Program-made: the position numbers and the translations under genes | DNA from: Pratylenchus scribneri | Lineage: Eukaryota > Nematoda > Chromadorea > Rhabditida > Pratylenchidae | Length of the DNA stretch: 64,000 nt | NCBI GenBank assembly: GCA_030063045.1 | Contig: JAQSEB010000181.1 | Location: forward strand, 372,001 to 436,000 | Direction of reading: 5' to 3' | Shown here: piece after piece, positions 23,505 through 33,300 of the stretch | Position numbering within the stretch: position 1 is the first letter of the stretch | Layout: each line of letters starts with the position of its first letter | The notes under the pieces: model-generated | Told to the model about the DNA's origin: nothing | The model's database searches: none | What the model saw: the letters and a program-made list of their open reading frames with translations, nothing else

Positions 23505-26500
23505 TCAAATATTGTCATGCTCAAAGTGTTTGGTGATGTCATAAAGGAATGGTTGATGCCCAAAATTGGCTTTGATCGATTCGCCCAAATACATTGTGGC
23601 AATCGGATAAAGTTGAATGCCATCAAATTTTGGTGGCAGCACAACAGAGCCTAAAATCATATTAATTTTATTTAATAATTTTTGTTAATGATATTTATTT
23701 AAAATTTAATCAATTTGGCACTTTTTTTTGCGCCAGCCACACCAAAAATTATGAAAAACCCATCCTGGGATTAAGTTTGCTTGCCGATCACGAATCTGAG
23801 TCTGAAATTAAACTCTAGCAATACTTTGGACTTATTTTAGGACCCCTATGCTCCGATCCCTAAGCCCAAATTCTAACCTAACCCTTAATCATTAAGCGAA
23901 ATTTTAGCCTTAAATGTGAAAATAAAAAATGATCATAACTTTTTTTATGTTTGACTTTATGCCAAGCAAATTGTAGATTCGTGATCAGCTCATCAAGATA
24001 CATCGATTAGGTCATAATCATGATTTGGCTAAAAAAATTTCGAAACTTTTTTCGAGTTCTGACCCCAAAAAAAACCTTTTACTTTTTCATTAATTTTACG
24101 TATCATACGTCATTGGCCAAATTATATGGCCCTAAAAATATTATAATATTTTTTGACACGAAAGAGTTTGAGTAAATCCAGTCATTTTTGGGTAAATTCC
24201 ATTTATTCTATTATTTATTTATTAATTTGTACCCAAATATTCTGCATTGCAAGTAGCAAAAAACTTGATTGGAGAATGGGCAGCAAACTGAGACAGGCCA
24301 CAACCAATCACATCTTCAGGCGAGAATTTGCCAGTAAAATTTGGAAACAGTCTTTCCGATCCATTGAATAAGACATCCGCTTTTGACCATACCCCAACGG
24401 AATTCACGGAATTGTTGCAATCAACGGTGTTCCCAATTGTGCTGCTGGTCAATGGGAAATTGCATTCGCCAAATCCAATGCCAACACCGAAACTAAAATA
24501 TTTAAAATACCAAAAAAATAAGAAAAGATTATTCTTTCCTCTAATTCGGTTTATTTTAACCTCTAATTTACTATTTTTGATTTTCCTTATAAAACTTTTT
24601 TGGGGATAGGGCTAGGGTTATGGTATTGCCGGCATGGGTTCAAGGGATAGGAGGTTTTGGAGGGGGTCTAAGCCATAATTTTTGGAGTTTTGGCCATTTT
24701 TGTTGTAATGAGTTTTTTTTTTGGCCATAAGTCAGTTGCAATTGGCCAATTTAATTGATTTAAATTTCAAATAATAGCATTTTTCATGGGCTATCGAATG
24801 GTATATTATACATTTTTACAGGCAAATATTATTTTTGCAAAATTAGAGGCTCAAATATATATATAATCGATTTGAGTATTTGATAAATTTAAGAAAAATA
24901 ATTAATTTAGTAAAATTGTGCCAGATTTTTTTTTAAAAAATATATTATTTATATAAAGATTTTGGGTAAAATATTTACAAACAAAATTTTTTTAAATAAA
25001 TTTTTTTGATATAAATAAAAAATAATTTTATGGTTTTTGTAGAGCAAAACTTTTAATGTTTGGCGATTTTAATTTTTTAGTAATTCAAGCTTTAATTAAT
25101 TTTTTGATATAATAATAATAAAAATACTCCTTTTCCAAACAAAACACATTTTTTGATTTCTAATAAATCAGAAACCGGTTTTAGACCCCACAGACTTATA
25201 CCATTTTGTAAATCCTATCGACTATCGAGACGCATCGATTGGTATATAATTTATCATGGTTTGGATCAAAAAGATTTTAAACCAAATACTCTTCAATTTT
25301 GGACCTAACCATGACAAATTATATACCAATCGATGCGTCTCGATAGAATCTACAAAATGGTAATAGGTTTGTGGGGTCTTAAACCCGTTTCTGATGTAAT
25401 AGAAGTCAAAAACTGTATTCTGTCTGCAAAAAGAGTATTTTTCTCTCGGCAAAAAGAAAATTTTCCATAATACTAATAGTCTAGAAAAAAATTTGGATAA
25501 ATTTATAAAACTCACTCCTTTTGTTTTTCCACTTCAAAATAGCAAAATATTGTTGGCATGTCCAGCATTGCGCATTTGTACGGACGGACCGGCATTTTTG
25601 CTCGAATTGAATGCCAATGGTAACCTAGAAAAATTAATTTACAAAAAATTAGAATTCATTAAAAAAATTCCATGCGAATTTTTATAAAAATTTTTTAAAT
25701 GTAATTTTTATTCAGGTATATATTTTTAATTTGATTTTTAAGCATGCAAATATTCATATAATAATAATATTCCATATTTTTGGTTGATATTTAGACACTT
25801 TTTTCCCAAATCCAACTTTTTAGATTGAAAAATCGAGAAATTAACCAAATTACCGAAATTAAATTTTTACCTATTTTAACTTGCATAATAAAAAATGAAA
25901 AAATTGAAATACGAAATAGATTGAATTTTATTTATAAAATATTTAAAATTTGGATACTATTTAATTTGCTGAATAAATAATAGAAAATGACGAATAAAGC
26001 AATAATAGATTTTAACAGTTTAGTGGTTTGTCCTAGACACATAAACCATATACCCCCGATAGATCTCGTCAGATTGGTATATATTTTGTCATAGTTTGAC
26101 CAATTATAACTTGGTTTTGAAACGGTTTTATACCTTTAATTTTTGAACAAAGCATAACAAAATATATATTTTATGGATCTAGGACAAATCACTAAACCAT
26201 TAAAATCTATAATTACTTTATTCGGCATTTTCAATAATTTATTCGGCTTTTTAAATATTTCCCTTTAAAATTTTACCTTGTGGATGGCTGGAGGGACAAT
26301 CAACTTCAAAGCCATTTTCCGATTTGAGCCAATCCACATTTTCCCATTTGTTTTCCTTCAATGCGACCGCACCAAATTTGACTGCATCCGATTTCAGCTT
26401 TTCAATCTCCGCATTCAATTGTTCAATGCGGCCAGGAAGATTAGCAAACTGTGTAAATTAATTTTGATAAATTTTGGTAATTTTCGGTTATGTGACTCAT

Positions 26501-28764
26501 AAAGTCCCAAACAAAATACCATAAATGCTATTTTAATTCCCCATGGGAAATTGTTTTTCAACCTTCCTAGTGTGAGGAATTATTAGAGAGTGGGGAATTA
26601 TTGGAGAGTGAAGAATTAATAGAGCATTTACGGTATATGAAAATTGCGTCCTAGTGGCGGTACGGTACGCTACGATTGGGCGACGGTCATTGTAGCTAAT
26701 TAATGGCAAAACCGATATTGATGATTTTATCAAATTACTGAGCGCATTTCTAGCTATAGAAGATGTATATAAAATTTATATGGTTGGATTCAGAATTGGC
26801 AGAGTTGTATTTAAAAAACCATTAAATAAGACTAATATTTATAAATTTGCGATTTTTTAAGGTTTTTGAACACAATTCCACCAATTCTTAACCAACCTAA
26901 ATAAATTTTATATTGATCGATAGACAGAAGGGCGCTCTTTAATATGATACCAAAATCATCAATATCGGTTTAGCAACTTAATTAGCTACATGCGCCGCCG
27001 TCCAGTTGGGCCATCGCCCAGTTGTCCGTGTCCTTCCTAAGTTTTGGTGCTATTAATGAATATTCTTATAATCAATCCATCCCAACAGAAGCTATATAAA
27101 GGTAAAGGCTAAAACATTCTTTGGAAAATCGATTTATTATTGTCAGAAATTTTCAATAGTGTTTCCTAAATTCAGTATTACAAATTTATCGGTTTCAAAA
27201 CCCAATTTTTGTTTTAAGGGAAAAAATGTAGGTTTTTGGTTTCAGTTTTTGTGCTATTTTTGATTATTTTGAGCAAAATTTTCCAAGTTCGATTTGAAAT
27301 TTCATCGATTTTCACAAGTCGAAAATGATTTGGATAATCGTTATTTTCAAAAATTAAATGTGACAAAAGATTTCAAAAATTAATATGTTGCAGCCGATTT
27401 GGGGCGAATGGCCTCCTTTAGGGAATTTCGGCTTCTAGGCGTCGTATAGACTCGAAATAAGGCTCATTCGATACGGCGGAGCCTATTTCAATTTCCGTCA
27501 AGTAGTTGACTTGTTGTCAAGCAAGTTCTTGACGTCAAGCAAGGAAACTCTGTTTCAATTAAAAATTATAGGAAACACACGATATCGTGAAATTTCTGTT
27601 TCAATAACACTTGACTTGTGATCAAGAACTTGTTGCCTCACAAGTTCTTGACGTCAAGTAAATTCACGACTTTTTTACTCGACTTGCTTTGTCTATGTTT
27701 CAATTATACTTGCGTTTTTTAACTTGCTTGACTAAAACAAGGGAGAACTTGTGGAAAATTTAATTAGTGGATAAAACACTTGTGGAGAACTAGTCAAGTA
27801 ATTTTAAAAATTCATAAAAAATTTAGAAAAAATTTTAAAAATATAAGGTAAAATGTATCTGATAGAAGAGATTCTCCTCTATTTTTTGATATAAAAATTA
27901 TATCCCAACAATTTTTTCCTGATTTTATATGAATTTTTGAAAATTACTAATGTATTTTGCTCTAAAAAATTTTAATTCGAATTTAAATATTTTTTAAATG
28001 TTTTATTAAATATTTAGAAGCAATTTTTATAATTTTTGGACAAAATTTTATTAAAATTTATTTGTTGGATTTAGAAGTCAATTTATACACCATTCGATAG
28101 AGAAAATTTTTCTTAACAACATACTAAAAAATCAGGCTTAGAAAAATTTTTCTAAATTAATTATGAATTTTTAAAATTATTTTAAAATATTTACTTGTGG
28201 TGAAACAAGGGAAAAGTCAAGAAAGCACGCTAAAAGTAATTGAAACAGAAATTGCTCTACACGAGGACCAAACACTTGACTTGTGGTCAAGTATACGATT
28301 TGGCGAAAAATCAAGGATTTGGCTTATTGAAACAGAAAATTTACTTGCTTGACCACAAGTAAAGTACTTGACGGAAATTGAAATAGGCCCAGGTCGATTT
28401 ACTTTATGAATTTTCAATTTCAGGTTTGTAGCTATTTTACTTTTCGTGAGATCCGATGCTCCGAGCCCTAACCCTAAAGCACTAAACCGATCTGAAATTG
28501 AAATTTCATAAAGTAACTCAACCATACTGAGTCGAATGAGCCCACTCTCGAGTCTTTATGATGCCTAGAAGCCGAATTTCCCCAAACGGGCCAATTGCCC
28601 AAATTGGTATATATTTTAAATTACTCTAATTCCAGCTGTCTCTAATTGCTGAATTCGTTCACGCAATCCGCCAATTGTCTCATTCATCGTTCTCTGAAAA
28701 AAGAAACATTAAAATAAAAGAAGTGTCCATTAAAAACCTCCAAATTTCGCATTCTCGCCCGCAT
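23505..28764 (-). CDS. Coiled-coil SPRY-domain protein
   Basis: Six exons: 28764-28738, 28693-28625, 26448-26277, 25624-25516, 24492-24233 and 23650-23505. Phases all agree and sum to 261 codons (260 aa). ATG at 28764 opens MRARMRNLE. Residues 1-60 are a heptad-like coiled coil (RERIQQLETAG, RIEQLNAEIEKLKSD). The SPRY domain fills the rest: CYFEVEKQ, FGVGIGFGE, SVGVWSKADVLFNG, DVIGCGLSQF, KFFATCNAEYLG, VVLPPKFDGIQLYPIATMY, SIKANFG. No signal peptide, so probably cytoplasmic or nuclear. The coiled coil before SPRY recalls the TRIM-type arrangement without a RING finger. Introns are unusually long because they hold foldback elements at 25.15, 26.03 and 27.4-28.6 kb. Confidence 0.85.
25150..25412. 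mobile_element. Foldback element, AACCGGTTT family (best preserved copy)
   Basis: GATTTCTAATAAATCAGAAACC at the left mirrors GTTTCTGATGTAATAGAAGTC at the right. Inner arms ACGCATCGATTGGTATATAA and TATATACCAATCGATGCGT are perfect inverses. About 260 bp, non-coding, intronic. A smaller relative lies at about 26030-26200. Confidence 0.75.
27400..28590. mobile_element. 1.2-kb palindromic element with many CTTGAC/GTCAAG motifs
   Basis: The outer arms pair: TTCGGCTTCTAGGCGTC at 27428 with GATGCCTAGAAGCCGAA at 28560-28576, then CGAAATAAGGCTCATTCGA with TCGAATGAGCCCACTCTCG. The inner arms pair: GCCTATTTCAATTTCCGTCA (27481-27500) with TGACGGAAATTGAAATAGGC. Between lie over a dozen ACTTGACTTGT/ACAAGTCAAGT-like motifs in both orientations, separated by GTTTCAATT/AATTGAAAC blocks. 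The minus-strand open frame at 28217-28525 is made of these motifs. Lies in intron 2 of the coiled-coil SPRY gene. Confidence 0.75.
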
Positions 28765-30304
28765 TGTTTTCTCGAAGTTTAATTGAGTAGAATAAAATTG
28801 GAATTTTTTAAAATATGCTAACTAAAAATTCGATTTTTTAATAATAAAGTAAAATTTTTAATTTAAAGGCAAATAAGGAAAAAAAAGAAAAATCAAATTG
28901 GAAGAGGACTCTGATGGTCAAAACTCAAAATATATTGAATGGGAGGCATTTCAGTTTAACTATCTATGATTTTGTCAAGTTACATATAGACACTAATTAA
29001 CCCGGAAGTCCGGCCCAGTAATTTTTTTATAATTTCCCGAAAGCCGGCCAAAACCAACTCTTTTTTGCCGGGCCCGCCCGGGTAATTTTTTCTGAAATAA
29101 AAACCCGAACTGGGCCCGGAAATTTTGAAAAACCGGACTCTATTAATTAATTCAATTCGAATGATTAAAAATTGTATAATAGCCTCAATTATTAACTTTT
29201 AATGATTTATTTTACACACGAAATTTAAAAAAGGAGATGATTTTTCGGTTTTTTGGCCATAGCATGACAAAAAGTTTGCATCTAAATTTTGATTAATCAA
29301 AAAGTTTTATATTTACTATTCTATTGAGCTCCAACAATTTTATGCATTAATACCAAGATCGCATCAAATTATCTATTTTTTTGCTGAGTTTTATCTTTTA
29401 TGACCGCTGGCGATGAGACGGTCGGCAATGAACTCCGCGAGACCCAGCGAAGAATAATGTAAATTGTTTTTGCAAATCAATAAAAGCTCGCGGTGGTGAA
29501 TATAAGCAAAAAAGGGAAAATGGCCATAAGGAAAGTTGGATGAGAATGAATGAATATAAGCGGGGAAATGAAAAAATGGCAGCAGGGGGATCATCATTTT
29601 TTAATGGAATAGCGCCTTAGATTAAATGAAGAGGGTATTTTTTGCGAAACGGCTATTGAGACATTTTTACATTGGAATTGGGAAATATAAAAGATCCTGT
29701 AGAGAAAACGGAAAGAATGGGAAATATTCTCAAAGAGGTGATTGAATAAAAATTATTAATTGGAAAATTTTATTGTTGAGATGAATGGAAAATTACTTTA
29801 GGGCAAATATTTGAATAATTATTCCAATATCCTAGAATTTTTAAATTTTCATCTGCCACAATTTTCTTTTTTTCCTCTTTTTTATTCACCAGAGGAGCAA
29901 GCCCGCTGGTTAAAATTAGAGTTATTTGATAATCTTATTAGTTAGTAGTGAAAAGAATTGCTACGATTCTTATAAATTTAGCCAATCTAATTAATAAATA
30001 AATAATCTTGGCTCTCCAAACATTATTTTTGATGTTATTATTCTATAATATTCAATCATTATTTTTGGTGTTGTTATTCTATTGATTGAATATTTCTGAT
30101 TCTGATGTGATAATAAATTATGAAAATTTATTTTTGAATTGAATAATTTTGATTAAGTAAATAGACAATTCCATCAATACATTGCCTTTTTATTAAAAAT
30201 GAAATAAATTAATAAGACACATTTTACATAAATGAAAGATCCCAAACAAGTGTCAAAATTAAAATAAATTAATTGATTTTCATATTTCATTTCATCAATT
30301 TATG
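28765..30304. other. Intergenic stretch with a short GC-rich repeat
   Basis: Around 28998-29145 is a CCGG-rich inverted motif set (CCCGGAAGTCCGGCCCAGT, GGGCCCGCCCGGGT, GAACTGGGCCCGG) that stands out from the AT background and resembles a decayed palindromic repeat. At 29391-29597 a minus-strand frame ends GLAEFIADRLIASG, which is coding-like but isolated and without splice context. The remainder is featureless. Confidence 0.4.
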
Positions 30305-33300
30305 CTACACATTCTTTTCCAACAATGCATTGACTGAACAATTGGCCAATTTGAGCCCATAAGGGCCTACCGGAGTTTGGCCACTTCTATATCCCATACA
30401 AATCACAGTCAAATAACGCATTCCTGATGGATAATCCTTGAATATATGTTCCATTCGGTGCCAGGCTTCAGCTAAAATAAATTTTTATTAATAGAATTAA
30501 TTAATTAATTATATACATTATTCTTTTGGTAAAATTGACTTTGAGTCCCCAGACACGAAATCAGACAAATGATATACCAATCGATAGATCTCGATGAGCT
30601 GAGTCCGAAAATACAAGAAATTTCAGCGCGCTTGCACTTTTGGCCAAGTTATGGCCATTAAAAGCTTTTTTCCCATAAAAGTGCTTGGTCCCCCCTATGG
30701 GTCGAAAATTTTTGAAATTTTTTCGTTATCATATTATAGCTCAATCGACGCGTCTCGATGAGCAGAGTCCGAATCTGTCATCATTTTCGCCTTAAAACCA
30801 AAAATAAGAAAGTTATGGCCATTTTTGTCTCGCTGGAATGTGTTGGAACTGCGGAGGAATGTAAGAGTGGTCTCCGGAGTGTGCGTAGCCGAAGCGCGGG
30901 AACTGGACGGCTTGTGGCGAGCGAAGCGAGCCACAAGCTCGTCTGGTCGCGCGGAGGCGGAGCACACGGAGGAGACCACTCTGAAATGCCCACCGGAGCA
31001 GTTCCAATCCGTATTTCCTTTGCGCAACTGTAACTTTTTTATTTTGAATTTTTATGCAAAACCGATTACAGATTTGTGCTCTGTTCATCTAGACGCTTCG
31101 ATTGATATATAATATGGCCGAAAAAATTTTTGAAATTTTTCGACCCAAAGGGGGGAGGACCCTTCACTTTTACGATTTTTTTATGGCCATAACTTGGCCC
31201 AAAGTGCAAGCGCGCTGAAATAATTTGTATTTTCACACTCAGCTCATCGAGCTCTATCAAATGGTATATCATTTACCTGATTTCGCGTCTGGGGACCCAA
31301 AGTCAATTTTTCCCTTTTAATTTATATAATTATTTAGACTTTTGATTTTAAGTGAGAATAAGGAAATGTACATTTATTTTTTTTATTTTTAAAATATAGT
31401 GTCTATGTCCAATGTCCATTGGTTCTTTAAATTTTGATTAAAAAATTTTTTCGGCAATATTTTATTTGCTTTTTAATAGACTGGTATTGTTTTGCATTTT
31501 TCAGCATATTATTTTCAAAAATTATAAAGCAAGGAAGTTAAGAAAAAAACTTATGCAAATTTTAATGTTATTTTAACGGAAAAGCTTAATTGCCTGTCTA
31601 AAGGGGCTGAATTTTGAGTCTAATTTTTTTCCTGTCTAAAGGGGCTGAATTTTGAGTCTAATTTGGCGGGAATTTGAATTTTTCCAATTAATTCCTCTTC
31701 TCACTTCTCTCTTTTCAAAGCAAATATCCATGATCGTCTTTGATCCAATCTAAATATTTCTAATAAATATTTTATCTATAATAATATCTATAATTAATTT
31801 AAATATAAATTATAGATGAGTTAATTTAAATGAGCATGATTATTTACCAAATAATTCAACACAAAATAATTCATATAGTTTTGAAGAACCGCGACTAGAT
31901 GAGACAATTTTCGACGAGCCAAACAACGCTGTTTTATTCGAGGTTTGAATTGAATTAAATTAATTAAAATATAATTAAAATTAAGAAAATAAAGCAATAC
32001 GGCAGAAGAGCTAACGATGGCAAGGTCAAAAAGTAAAAGTGATCAAAAGGAGGGTGCTCGACAAATTGCAGAACATGGTGCTTTTGAACATTATCAAGGG
32101 CAAATTCCTCAAGGTTTTGCAATTTTTATTGTTATAAAATCATCCAATCAAAATTTATATAGAGTTTAAATCCCAATTTTGCAAAGTAAAGATGGATCTT
32201 AAATTTTACTGTATTAAATTTAAGGCTTAGATTGGGGCTATAGGGTATAGCGTATAAGATTTAAAAGACTAACAATAAATGTCTCTATTTTTACAAATTG
32301 CGGACTTAAACTGCATAAAAGCTCCAGAAATCATATTTTAAATTTGTTGAGAATAGTGATAATAATAAATAAAATTAAATAAGGAAAGTATTAAAATATT
32401 ATAAAATAAATTCAAGGATTGGCTGCTTATTTGACCGCCCATCAGCAACAATTCGCCAATGCTGCCTACCAACAACATGCGGAACAACTTCGGCAACAAG
32501 CAGCATCCACTGCTACTGCTGTCGATGCTCGATGGTGCACCACCAAATCAACCAATAATTGGCATTATCCAACCAATGAGTGCGGTCGGTGCCGCTGTTC
32601 AAAGCAATAGGATGACTCACGGTGACTCATCACTGAAACGCTCAAGTGGGGATGCATTTAATGGCGGAACGTCCTCTAATGGGAATTTGGTATGGTAACA
32701 ATGCCGGCAGACTTACATTCCCGTGATTCTACAACAACCACCAACAACGAGACAGTTTTCAGCATCACCTCCTCGTCTCCACTGATGTTTTCACCAAATT
32801 CAACATCGATTAGGCTAGCAACTGGCAGTCAAACGCCGCAACAGAATGTCGATATCATTAGAGGTTTGTTTAGAAGGAACAAGTAGTTTTTGCTTGATCA
32901 GCTCGATCCAACGGAATTGATCTGCATCGCTGGCTGAACTACTAGGCTGGAATCGTTGAAAAAGCAGTTATGGCCATGATCAATGAAGGAATTCTTCAAT
33001 TTCCCCCGGGAGTTAAAGAATCGACTGAGGTATAAGGGGTGCAAAAGAGGGAAAGACCGAGAGAAGATGTCCGCCAAAGGCACCAAAGCAACGAGGAAAT
33101 TAAAATCAAATGATAGATGAAATTATTTTTTGTTTGTTTAAATTTTCCATTCATATTTGCCAATTATTTTGTTATTTTTTCTTCATTTTTTTAATTGATT
33201 TTTGCCAATTATTTTATTTTAACAAATTTTATTTAATCATTTGGGCTAAATAATATGAATTATGAATTTATTAGATAAAAGTCGTTCTTACATATTTGCT

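Noticed and set aside
28217..28525. 102-residue minus-strand ORF
   Set aside because: It lies wholly inside a foldback element and is made of its repeated words.
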